From an uncultured Arthrobacter sp. (GTDB lineage: Bacteria > Actinomycetota > Actinomycetes > Actinomycetales > Micrococcaceae): a stretch of DNA of 64,000 bases. Below the pieces are notes generated by a model that was not told where the DNA came from, did no database searches, and was given only the letters and a program-made list of their open reading frames with translations. The position numbers were made by a program, and so were the translations under genes. The DNA is taken from assembly GCF_947493765.1 (NCBI RefSeq), contig NZ_CANLSZ010000002.1, positions 62,001 through 126,000 on the forward strand, written 5' to 3'. Positions 26,588-34,324 of this stretch are shown in pieces (the stretch's first letter is position 1; each line of letters opens with the position of its first letter).

Positions 26588-27607
26588 TCAGCCGGCAGGG
26601 GCGATCATGGGCCCGAAGGAGTCCCGGTCCTCGAGCCGGGGGTCCGCCCTGTCCGGGACCACCAGCACCGGCCCGCGCGCGTGGTGCAGCACTGCCTGGC
26701 TCGTCGAGCCCACGAGCATCCCGGTGAAGCCGCCGCGACCCCGCGTACCGACCACGAGCAGCTCCGAGGTCGCCGACGCCTCGATCAGGACCTCGGCCGG
26801 TGACCCGTCCACGAGATCCACGTGGATGTCCACGTCCGGGAAGTGGCTCTTCAGCCAGTGCTGCCCGGCTGTGAGCTGCACGGCGAGATCCGCGTGGAGT
26901 GCCTCCCTGTCCACCGGAGCCGGGACCCAGGAGAGCGACCCGCTGAAGGGCGCCACCGAGCAGATCACGCGGAGGGCCAGACCCCTGGACCGCGCTTCCT
27001 CGGCGGCGACCAGCGATGCCATGCGGGCCTGCTCCGAACCGTCTACCCCGACCACGACGATCGGCTCGACAGCCGTGGGCTGCGTGCCGGCGTCCCTGCC
27101 CGGGGTGCTGCCCAGTTCCGGGTGCCCGAGTCGCGCCGAGGCGCAGACGGGGATGATCGCCGTCGGGCACTTGGCGTGCGCGGGCAGGGCGCTGCTGACC
27201 GACCCGAGGAGGCGCCCCACGAATCCACCACGGCCACGCGAACCCACCACCATCAGTTCCGCCTGCTCGGAGAGGTCCAGGAGGACTCCTGCCGCATCGC
27301 CCGTCTCGATCCTCGGCCGCACGTCGACGTCCAGGTGCTGCACCTGGGCCAGTGCGCCGTCCAGGACGGCCTGCGCACTGTCCCTGATGACGTCGTCGTC
27401 GACGATCGCGTACCCCGCATCCATGCTCGAGGCCGCGAAGACCGGGACGGTGTACGCCGTCACCACGTACAGCGGGGTGCGGCGCCGGCGCGCCTCCGCC
27501 GCCGCCCACAGCAGGGCGCACGTCCCCTGGTCCGAGCCGTCCACCCCGACGACGATCCCGTGCTGCGCCGGTGACTGCGACGATCCCTCTGCATGCCCGT
27601 TGCCCAC
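26588..27607 (-). CDS. Tandem universal stress protein
   Basis: 339 residues made of two Usp domains (about 20-150 and 180-325). Each ends with the ATP-binding G-2x-G-9x-G-S/T signature: VVGSRGRGGFVGRLLGSVS and VVGTRGRGGFTGMLVGSTS. Each begins with IVVGVDGSDQG or VVVGVDGSEQA. ATP-binding Usp pairs of this type are linked to hypoxia and starvation responses in actinobacteria. GTG 27607 with GGGAGG six bases upstream is preferred over an in-frame GTG 10 codons earlier. Divergent from the Rossmann protein. Confidence 0.92.
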   Translation of the reverse strand: MGNGHAEGSSQSPAQHGIVVGVDGSDQGTCALLWAAAEARRRRTPLYVVTAYTVPVFAASSMDAGYAIVDDDVIRDSAQAVLDGALAQVQHLDVDVRPRIETGDAAGVLLDLSEQAELMVVGSRGRGGFVGRLLGSVSSALPAHAKCPTAIIPVCASARLGHPELGSTPGRDAGTQPTAVEPIVVVGVDGSEQARMASLVAAEEARSRGLALRVICSVAPFSGSLSWVPAPVDREALHADLAVQLTAGQHWLKSHFPDVDIHVDLVDGSPAEVLIEASATSELLVVGTRGRGGFTGMLVGSTSQAVLHHARGPVLVVPDRADPRLEDRDSFGPMIAPAG

Positions 27608-27736
27608 GACAGGCCTCCCTCGGTCGCGTGTCCCCACCGCCTCGCGCGGCCGGTCCCCCCTTTGTAACCCACAGCAGAAGATCGGTCTATCAAGTGTCCG
27701 AAAAGTTATATAGGCTGCAGGAACCCGTGGCGGGGG

Positions 27737-27839
27737 GGTCCGGTCATCCCGACCGGGGACCTGCCGTGCGTAGTGCTCTTGGTTGACCCGTTCGCAATCA
27801 AGAGTCCGTACGGCCCGGAAGAGGCGCCGGGCCGTACGG
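27737..27839 (+). promoter_or_regulatory. Structured 5' leader of the Rossmann-fold gene
   Basis: Three successive inverted repeats lie between a TATATAGG promoter-like box (27708-27715) and the GTG at 27869: GGTCCGGTC...GACCggGGACC (27737-27761), CTCTTG...CAAGAG (27776-27804) and a perfect 13-bp stem CCGTACGGCCCGG/CCGGGCCGTACGG (27806-27839). No known riboswitch consensus was recognised. Could be an attenuator, riboswitch or small RNA. Confidence 0.5.
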
Positions 27840-27868
27840 GACCATGGCTTTCCTGTGGAGGTATCCCG

Positions 27869-28519
27869 GTGATTCCCTTGCCGTTCGACGCTGCGCGCCG
27901 TGCATCAGGCACGTGCGGGCCAGCGGAGCAGACCAGTACCGTGGTGATCGGCTCCGGCCTGTCCGGCCTCGCCGTCGCGAGCGAGCTGAGCCGGCGCGGC
28001 GTCGAATCGATCGTCGTCGAGGCCCTGGAGTGCTCCGACTCGGGCACCATGCGCACCGTGCTGGCGGACGCCGCGTCGCTGTCGGAGCGCACCGAGCTCA
28101 TGCGCCTCCTGCGCGGCTACGCCTCGGCCCACTGCCTCGACGTGCGCCAGAGCACCGTGGCCGGGCAGCTGAGCATCATCGGCCATCCCTCCCTCATCGC
28201 CGCACGCCTCGGCCGGAAACAGTGGGCGGTGCAGACGGCCGATGGCGTCCTGCTCGCCGACCACGTGGTCCTGACGAAGTACCCGCAGAACGAGCTGCGC
28301 CGGTTCCTCAGGGCCATGGGCGTCGCCGTCGGGAAGGATCTGAGGACGACGCTGCGCAGCATCGGTCTCCATCTGATCGGGGTCGGTGAGCCACTGACCC
28401 CCACCACGCGGGAGATCGTGCGCCAGGCCAAGCTCGTCAGCGACGCCATCGCCACGGGGGGACCGGCGACGGCGCACCACACCGCTCCGCCCGCCGGGAC
28501 CACACCGCTGAGCGCCTGA
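27869..28519 (+). CDS. NAD(P)/FAD-binding Rossmann protein of unknown function
   Basis: 216 residues. The GTG at 27869 has GGAGG 7 nt upstream. The N-terminal nucleotide-binding fold is clear: TVVIGSGLSGLAVASELSRRGVESIVVEA (GxGxxG at about 31-36, acidic end of strand 2). The remaining part (QLSIIGHPSLIAARLGRKQW, LLADHVVLTKYPQNELRRFL) is short and lacks the rest of a flavin monooxygenase or the second Rossmann domain. It may therefore be a reduced FAD-dependent protein or a degenerate one. Preceded by an unusual structured leader. Convergent with copC. Confidence 0.65.
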   Translation: MIPLPFDAARRASGTCGPAEQTSTVVIGSGLSGLAVASELSRRGVESIVVEALECSDSGTMRTVLADAASLSERTELMRLLRGYASAHCLDVRQSTVAGQLSIIGHPSLIAARLGRKQWAVQTADGVLLADHVVLTKYPQNELRRFLRAMGVAVGKDLRTTLRSIGLHLIGVGEPLTPTTREIVRQAKLVSDAIATGGPATAHHTAPPAGTTPLSA

Positions 28520-28535
28520 ACGTCGGTCCCCGGAG

Positions 28536-29198
28536 TTACCGGCTGCCGCCGAGGCGCTTGCGCGCGGTGAAGGCCAGGACGCCGACGATCACCACGAGTG
28601 CCGTGATCATCAGCACGATGCTCCAGGGGAAGTCGCTGACGCCCGCGGTCTGCGACCCGGCCGCAGGCTCGTCCTGCACCTCCGCCGGGCCGGCCGTGGT
28701 GATCGAGTCGAGCGACGCCGTCGAGCCCTGCTGGGTGGTGAACGAGAAGACCCCCTCGATGGGGTGGGAATCCGAGCTGACCACGCGCCAGGAGACCGTG
28801 TACTCGCCGGCCGGGGCGTCCGCACGCAGGGCCTGCGTGGCCGTGCGGTCCACGATCTGCACGGGCCCCTCGGCCCAGTCCTCGCCGGACCCGTCGAGGA
28901 CCTCCACCTGCGCCCCGATACCGGAGGGCACGCTGGTGAAGCTGAGCTCCACGCTCGGTGGCAGGACGGCCACGGTGGCGCCCTCCGCCGGGACGGTACC
29001 GGTCAGCTCGTCGTGCGCGACTGCCGCGCCACCCGCCCCGAGGAGCATCACCGTCGCGAGGAGGAGGGCCAGGACGGCGGCGACCACGGTGTTCACGGCG
29101 GCCACGGGACGACGGCGCCCGGAACCACGGCGCCCGGGACGACGGTGGTGCCTCGACGTGGACGGGTGCAGGACGCGCGGGGAGAGGGAGGCAGGCAT
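28536..29198 (-). CDS. copC: CopC-domain copper resistance protein
   Basis: 220 residues. An Arg-rich N-terminus precedes a signal segment (VVAAVLALLLATVMLLGAGG, about 39-58) cleaved before AHDELTGTVPAEGATV, so the first mature residues carry the His of the CopC copper site. The second ligand block is SSDSHPIEGVFSF. A C-terminal membrane helix (SIVLMITALVVIVGVLAF) and a basic tail anchor it outside the cytoplasmic membrane. CopC binds Cu outside the cell; no copD is adjacent. TAGGGT lies 6 nt upstream of the ATG (leaderless pattern). Confidence 0.88.
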   Translation of the reverse strand: MPASLSPRVLHPSTSRHHRRPGRRGSGRRRPVAAVNTVVAAVLALLLATVMLLGAGGAAVAHDELTGTVPAEGATVAVLPPSVELSFTSVPSGIGAQVEVLDGSGEDWAEGPVQIVDRTATQALRADAPAGEYTVSWRVVSSDSHPIEGVFSFTTQQGSTASLDSITTAGPAEVQDEPAAGSQTAGVSDFPWSIVLMITALVVIVGVLAFTARKRLGGSR

Positions 29199-29357
29199 GC
29201 TCCAACCCTACGCGGAGGCCCCGGCGCACGGGCCCTCCGCCGCTGCGGAGCCGGTCGCGGCGGATGCGCGGGGCGGCGTCACGAACCGGTGGTCAGGGCG
29301 GGGCCGGGATAGGATGTCTGGCGTCGACGCCCGCCCTCCTCCGCCCTAGGATCGCCC

Positions 29358-30809
29358 ATGCCCAGAACTGGTTCCGCGCTGGACCGCTACTTCTCCGTCA
29401 CGCAGCGCGGGTCGACGTTCTCCCGTGAGCTCCGCGGCGGCCTGGCGACCTTCTTCGCCATGAGCTACATCGTGGTCCTCAACCCGCTCATCCTCGCCGG
29501 GGCGGATTCTGCGGGCACCGAGCTCGGCCTCGGCCGCGTCGCGGCTGTGACGGCCCTCGTGGCCGGCATCCTCACCATCGCCATGGGCGCCTGGGCCAAG
29601 TACCCGTTCGCACTGGCCACGGGGCTCGGCGTGAACGCCTTCGTCGCCATCACGGTCGCGACGAACCCGGGCCTGACCTGGCCCGACATCATGGGGCTCG
29701 TGGTGCTCGCGGGCCTGACCATGTTCGTGCTCGTGCTGACGGGCTTCCGGACAGCTGTCTTCAACGCGGTCCCGGAAAGCCTCAAGACGGCGATCGTCGT
29801 GGGGATCGGCCTGTTCATCGCCCTGATCGGTCTGGTGAACTCGGGCTTCGTGCGGCGCATCCCCGACACGGCGAACACCACGGTACCGGTGGGCCTGGGC
29901 TTCGGCGGCGTGCTCATCGGCTGGCCCACGCTCGTCTTCGTCGTCGGCCTCGTCCTCACCATGGCCCTGGTGGTCCGCAAGGTGCGTGGCGGGATCCTCA
30001 TGGGCGTGCTCGGCGCCACGGTCCTCGCGGTGGTCCTCGAGGCCGCCTTCGACATCGGCCCCAGTGTGTCGCCCGGAGAGGAGCCGAACCCGGCCGGATG
30101 GTCCCTCGTGGTCCCCGAGCTCCCCACGGGCACCTGGGTGGGGATCCCGGATCTGTCCCTCGTGGGCAACGTGAGTCTCTTCGGCGCCTTCGGCCATCTC
30201 GGGGCCACGGCCGCACTCCTGCTGACGTTCACCATCCTGCTCAGCATCTTCTTCGACGCGATGGGCACCATGGTGGGGCTGGCGAACGAGGCGAAGCTCG
30301 TGGACGCGAAGGGCAACATCCCCGGCGTCGACCGGGTCCTGGTGGTCGACGCGCTCGGTGCCGTGGCCGGCGGCGCCGGATCCGTGTCCTCGAACCAGAT
30401 CTACGTGGAATCCGGCGCCGGCATCGGCGAGGGCGCGCGGACCGGCCTGGCGAACGTGGTCACGGGGATCCTGTTCCTCCTCGCGATGTTCTTCACGCCC
30501 CTCATCAGCCTCGTCCCGTTCGAGGCCGTGGCGCCGGCGCTCGTGGTGGTCGGCTTCATGATGGTGGCGCAGGTGGGTCGGATCGACTTCGACGACTGGG
30601 GCGTGGCCATCCCGGCGTTCCTGACCTTCACCCTCATGCCGTTCACGTACTCGATCGCGAACGGCATCGGCGCCGGCTTCATCGCCTTCGTGCTGATCCG
30701 CGCCATCCAGGGCCGTGCCCGCGAGGTCCACCCCCTCATGTGGGTGGTCGCGGCAGCATTCGTGGTCTTCTTCGGCCTCGGCCCCATCGAAGAACTGCTC
30801 GGCGTCTGA
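29358..30809 (+). CDS. AzgA-type NCS2 adenine/hypoxanthine permease
   Basis: 483 residues with 12-14 hydrophobic segments. Proton-coupled purine-base uptake is the known role of this family. Characteristic blocks are RGGLATFFAMSYIVVLNPLIL at the N-terminus, KYPFALATGLGVNAFVAI, FFDAMGTMVGLANEAKLVD (about 298-316) and VSSNQIYVESGAGIGEGART (about 344-363), which replaces the T-x-E-S motif region with its Glu. The TAGGAT box 5 nt before the ATG again predicts a leaderless mRNA. Confidence 0.93.
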   Translation: MPRTGSALDRYFSVTQRGSTFSRELRGGLATFFAMSYIVVLNPLILAGADSAGTELGLGRVAAVTALVAGILTIAMGAWAKYPFALATGLGVNAFVAITVATNPGLTWPDIMGLVVLAGLTMFVLVLTGFRTAVFNAVPESLKTAIVVGIGLFIALIGLVNSGFVRRIPDTANTTVPVGLGFGGVLIGWPTLVFVVGLVLTMALVVRKVRGGILMGVLGATVLAVVLEAAFDIGPSVSPGEEPNPAGWSLVVPELPTGTWVGIPDLSLVGNVSLFGAFGHLGATAALLLTFTILLSIFFDAMGTMVGLANEAKLVDAKGNIPGVDRVLVVDALGAVAGGAGSVSSNQIYVESGAGIGEGARTGLANVVTGILFLLAMFFTPLISLVPFEAVAPALVVVGFMMVAQVGRIDFDDWGVAIPAFLTFTLMPFTYSIANGIGAGFIAFVLIRAIQGRAREVHPLMWVVAAAFVVFFGLGPIEELLGV

Positions 30810-30830
30810 GGGCCGGTGCGGGCCCGGCTC

Positions 30831-31625
30831 TCAGCGGGCAGACCAGCCGCCGTCCATGACGTAGGACGAGCCGGTGACCATCCCGGCGTCGTCGCCCGCG
30901 AGCCAGGCGACGACCGAGGCGACCTCGCGGGGCTCGACGAGCCGCTTGATCGCCGACTCGGTGAGCATGATCCGGTTCATCACCTCGTCCTCGCTGATGG
31001 AGTGCAGGCGGGCCTGATCGGCGATCTGGTCCTCCACGAGAGGTGTGCGCACGTATCCGGGGTTCACGCAGTTGCTCGTGACGCCGTGCTCGCCGCCCTC
31101 GAGGGCCGTGACCTTCGAGAGCCCCTCGAGCGCGTGCTTGGCCGTGACGTAGGCGGACTTGTACGGCGAGGCGCGCAGGCCGTGCACGGAGGAGATGTTG
31201 ATGATGCGGCCGAAGCCGCGCTCGTACATCCCGGGCAGGGCGGCGCGGATCAGGAGGAACGGCGCCTCCACCATGAGGGTCTGGATGCGGCGGAAATCGG
31301 CCGGCTCGAAGTCCTGGATGGGGCTGACCACCTGGATGCCGGCATTGTTCACGAGGATGTCCGCCCGTAGGGACAGGTGCTCCAGTGCGATCGTGTCGAG
31401 GAGGTCCACCGCCCAGGACTCTCCCCCGAGGTCCTCGGCGACACTCCGGGCACCGTCCTCGTCGCGGTCGGCGACCACCACCGTCGCACCCCGCGCCGCC
31501 AGGGCCCGCGCGCAGGCTGCACCGATGCCGCTCGCTCCCCCGGTGACGACGGCGCGGCGCCCGCTGAGATCGCCCTGCGCGGAGCTGCTCCCGGCGTCGT
31601 GCTGCACGTCTGGATCGGGACTCAT
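30831..31625 (-). CDS. 3-hydroxybutyrate dehydrogenase-like short-chain dehydrogenase
   Basis: 264 residues from ATG 31625 (AGAGG 6 nt upstream); an in-frame extension upstream is rejected. SDR motifs: VVTGGASGIGAACARALAAR (cofactor loop about 27-33), NNAGIQVVSPI, catalytic Ser in INISSVHGLRAS and YxxxK in YKSAYVTAKHALEGLSK (about 163-167). The spacing and the VNPGYVRTPLVEDQI block match D-3-hydroxybutyrate dehydrogenases, which oxidise D-3-hydroxybutyrate with NAD+. Divergent from a LysR regulator, 109 bp between starts, which probably controls it. Confidence 0.85.
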   Translation of the reverse strand: MSPDPDVQHDAGSSSAQGDLSGRRAVVTGGASGIGAACARALAARGATVVVADRDEDGARSVAEDLGGESWAVDLLDTIALEHLSLRADILVNNAGIQVVSPIQDFEPADFRRIQTLMVEAPFLLIRAALPGMYERGFGRIINISSVHGLRASPYKSAYVTAKHALEGLSKVTALEGGEHGVTSNCVNPGYVRTPLVEDQIADQARLHSISEDEVMNRIMLTESAIKRLVEPREVASVVAWLAGDDAGMVTGSSYVMDGGWSAR

Positions 31626-31734
31626 GGCTGGCCTCTTCTCGCTCGGGGGACGGGTCCGGCACTCCCGAGTATCTCTGCCGGACCAGGGCGCTCCAATGAC
31701 CACTTCGGCACCGTCACTCTGCAATACTGCACAC

Positions 31735-32637
31735 ATGGCCGACCCGAACGCCCAGGATCTCCTCGTCCTGCAGGCCGTGGCCCGGTCGGGCCGCTACACC
31801 GCCGCGGCCCACGCCCTCGGGCTCAACCACACGACCGTCTCCCGCAGGATCGCCGCCCTCGAGAAGGCCCTCGGCGGGCGCGTCCTCTCCCGGGCGGTGG
31901 ACGGCTGGGAGCTGACGGCGCTCGGCGCGCGTGCCGTCGCGGCCGCCACGGAGATCGCCGCCGCCGTCGCGCACCTCACCGATGACGACGCCGGGACACT
32001 CAGCGGCGTCGTCCGCCTCAGTGCCACGGACGGTTTCAGCGCCTACATCGCGGCGCCCGCCTTCGCCCGCCTGCGCACCGGGAACCCGGGGCTCAGCGTC
32101 GAGATCGTCGCGACCACCCGCCGCGCCTCACAGACGCGGACCGGGCTCGACTTCGAGGTGGTGGTGGGGGAACCGCAGCTCCACCGCGCGGAGGCGATCC
32201 GGCTCGGCGCCTACGTGCTGGGCCTCTACGCCTCACGGGACTACCTGGCGGCGCACGGGACGCCGTCGGAGCTGGACGACGTCCTCGCGCACCCGCTGGT
32301 CTATTTCATCGACTCGATGCTGCAGGTCGACGGACTCGACACGCCCCGGCGCCTGCTGCCCGCCATGCGCGACGCGCTGAGCTGCACCAATGTCTTCGTC
32401 CACGTGGAGGCCACCCGCGTGGGCGCGGGGATCGGCCTGCTGCCGTGCTTCATGGCGGACCGCCACGCCGATCTGGTGCGGCTCCTGCCCGACGTGGTGG
32501 CCGAGCAGCTGGACTACTGGCTCGTGGCGCGCCCGGACGCGTTGCGCCGTCCCGCCGTGGCCGCCGTCGTGCAGGCCCTCCGCGAGGGTACCCGCGCGCT
32601 CGAACCGCAGCTCCTCGGGCAGGATCGACGCGCGTAG
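31735..32637 (+). CDS. LysR-family transcriptional regulator
   Basis: 300 residues. Winged helix at the N-terminus (DLLVLQAVARSGRYTAAAHALGLNHTTVSRRIAALEK, given here by ends 8-44), then a substrate-binding domain of LysR type without a clear effector assignment. An AATACT box 6 nt upstream of ATG 31735 fits the local leaderless pattern, within the palindromic TGCAATACTGCA. Divergent placement next to the SDR gene is typical for a LysR activator and its target; the shared interval is 31626-31734. Confidence 0.9.
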   Translation: MADPNAQDLLVLQAVARSGRYTAAAHALGLNHTTVSRRIAALEKALGGRVLSRAVDGWELTALGARAVAAATEIAAAVAHLTDDDAGTLSGVVRLSATDGFSAYIAAPAFARLRTGNPGLSVEIVATTRRASQTRTGLDFEVVVGEPQLHRAEAIRLGAYVLGLYASRDYLAAHGTPSELDDVLAHPLVYFIDSMLQVDGLDTPRRLLPAMRDALSCTNVFVHVEATRVGAGIGLLPCFMADRHADLVRLLPDVVAEQLDYWLVARPDALRRPAVAAVVQALREGTRALEPQLLGQDRRA

Positions 32638-32649
32638 GCCATGATCTGA

Positions 32650-33462
32650 TCAGTCGGTCAGGACCTGTGCCCCCGCGGCGAAGGCCCGTACGCGGGCGTC
32701 CTGCCAGAGCTGCGCCGGCATCCCCCCGCCGAGCAGTTCGCGTGCCAGCCCCGGGTCGGTGCCCAGGGGTGCGTCGCTCCCGGCGATGATCACGTTGCCG
32801 AGGCGCCGGCCCTTGAGCATGGCCGGGTCGGCGATGATCACGGTGTGCGCGAACTCCGCGCCGATGGTCGCCGCCTCACGCCTGGCCAGCGCGAGATCCG
32901 GCCTGTCACCGCAGTTGACGACGTACACGCCGTCCGGCGCGAGCGGGCGACGGACGGCACGGGTGAACTCCCTCGTGGTCAGGGACACCGGTGTGGTGCT
33001 GCCCGCGAAGACGTCCCGGATGACGAGATCGCGGCTGTCCTCGCTCAACGACTCCGTCACGGCGCGCGCTTCGCCGACCCTGATGCGCATGAGGGGCGCC
33101 CGCGGCAGATCGAACCACCGGCGCACCAGGTCCGCGAGGCGCCCGTCGAGTTCGACGACGACCTGCCGGGATTGCGGGTGCGACGCCGTGAAGCGCCGGG
33201 CGAGGGAGCAGGCGCCCCCGCCGAGGTGGAGGGCGCGCAGCCGGTCCGGAGCGGCCCAGCGCGAGTCGACGAGGGAGGCGATCCAGCGCATGTACTCGAA
33301 GTCCAGCCGCAGCGGGTCCACGAGATCGATGTGGGAGCTGGGCACGCCGTTGATTCGCAGCACCCAGCCATCCGGGTTGTACGGATCGGGCTCGAGTTCG
33401 CAGGTCCCGGTGTCGATGGGGAACTCCCCGATCTCGGGGTGCGCACCCGCGGGTCTCGCCAT
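32650..33462 (-). CDS. Spermidine-synthase-like methyltransferase-fold protein
   Basis: 270 residues from ATG 33462. The class I methyltransferase-like fold of polyamine synthases is visible: DFEYMRWIASLVDSRW, ALHLGGGACSLARRFTASHPQSRQVVVELD (GGG loop and acidic strand end about 84-112), RDLVIRDVFAGSTTPVSLTT (Asp about 148) and VYVVNCGDRPDLALARREAA. It lacks the N-terminal beta-domain of true SpeE, so aminopropyl transfer is uncertain. The ATG overlaps the TGA of a small upstream frame (TGATG), suggesting translational coupling. GTG 33471 is an alternative start. Confidence 0.8.
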   Translation of the reverse strand: MARPAGAHPEIGEFPIDTGTCELEPDPYNPDGWVLRINGVPSSHIDLVDPLRLDFEYMRWIASLVDSRWAAPDRLRALHLGGGACSLARRFTASHPQSRQVVVELDGRLADLVRRWFDLPRAPLMRIRVGEARAVTESLSEDSRDLVIRDVFAGSTTPVSLTTREFTRAVRRPLAPDGVYVVNCGDRPDLALARREAATIGAEFAHTVIIADPAMLKGRRLGNVIIAGSDAPLGTDPGLARELLGGGMPAQLWQDARVRAFAAGAQVLTD

Positions 33463-33665
33463 CAGCCCCACCGGAGGTCGGTTCGTGCGACGGCGGGCTG
33501 CTGGCCGGCGGGCTGCTCACCCGGCAGGTGGTCGCCGGTAGGCCATGCGTCAGCGGGATGCACGGTGGCGTCGTCGACCGCGGGCTGCCGGCCGGCGCGC
33601 CCTACGGCAGCGGGATGCACGGCAGCGTCGACGACGGACGGGGCCGGTCGGGCGGTGGAGGGCAT
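33462..33665 (-). CDS. Candidate small coding frame upstream of the spermidine-synthase-like gene
   Basis: 67-residue frame starting at ATG 33665, with a TAGCAT box 7 nt before it and a stop that overlaps the next ATG (TGATG). The product is low-complexity: Pro/Ala/Val/His-rich, with two related blocks VVDAAVHPAAVG and AVDDATVHPADAW. No family is recognised. It could be a coupled leader frame or simply part of an untranslated leader; the DNA repeat it contains (CGTGCATCCCGCTG twice) also allows a non-coding reading. Confidence 0.35.
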   Translation of the reverse strand: MPSTARPAPSVVDAAVHPAAVGRAGRQPAVDDATVHPADAWPTGDHLPGEQPAGQQPAVARTDLRWG

Positions 33666-33950
33666 GCTTCCCATGCTAGCGGCGGTGTGGTGGCCGTCCC
33701 GTCGCTGCCGATGGGTCGGGACCGGGGACTTCCGATCCGGTGTGCGGCGTGTCGCCCCGGACGCGCCGTCCGGAGGTCGATCTGCGATCCGAAGACCCCG
33801 GTCCCGTACGCCCCGGCGCGCGAAGACCCCGAAGGTCAGGCGCCCGGCCATCCGATGCATCGACGTGCAGCAAGCGAAGAGCGGGCGCACCGGAAAGCCT
33901 CGCCCGGGACAGCGCCGGCGCCGACCTGCACTACGCCGGCCCGGCAGTGG

Positions 33951-34292
33951 TCAGGAGTGGCCCTCGTACTGCTCCTGATCGGTGATGGCCGCCTCCAGCC
34001 GCTCCACCTTCCCGGTGAGCTCGCCCGTATGCCCGGGCCGGATGTCCGCCTTCAGGACCAGCGAGACGCGGCTGCCGTAGCGGCCCGCAGCGTCGGTGGC
34101 GTTCTTGACGACGGCCATCACCTCGTCCCAGTCGCCCTCGATCGTGGTGAACATGGCGTCGGTGTGATTGGGCAGACCCGACTCACGCACGACGGCGACC
34201 GCGGCGGCCACGGCGTCGTGCACCGACCCCTCGGGATTCTCGCGTGAGGTGTCGGAGGAACCGGACGGGGCGACGCTGAAGGCTACGAGCAT
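33951..34292 (-). CDS. MTH1187/YkoF-like thiamine-binding family protein
   Basis: 113 residues, full length for the family: MLVAFSVAPSGSSDTSREN at the N-terminus, VHDAVAAAVAVVRESGLPNHTDAMFTTIEGDWDEVM in the middle (His-Thr-Asp and Glu conserved), and the dimerising end VSLVLKADIRPGHTGELTGK. These ferredoxin-like proteins bind thiamine or a related pyrimidine and sometimes accompany transporters. GGGAGG lies directly at the ATG, and CAGACT 6 nt before it fits the leaderless pattern. Confidence 0.88.
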   Translation of the reverse strand: MLVAFSVAPSGSSDTSRENPEGSVHDAVAAAVAVVRESGLPNHTDAMFTTIEGDWDEVMAVVKNATDAAGRYGSRVSLVLKADIRPGHTGELTGKVERLEAAITDQEQYEGHS

Positions 34293-34324
34293 CCTCCCAG
34301 TCTGGCACGGGGGTGGCTCGATGG

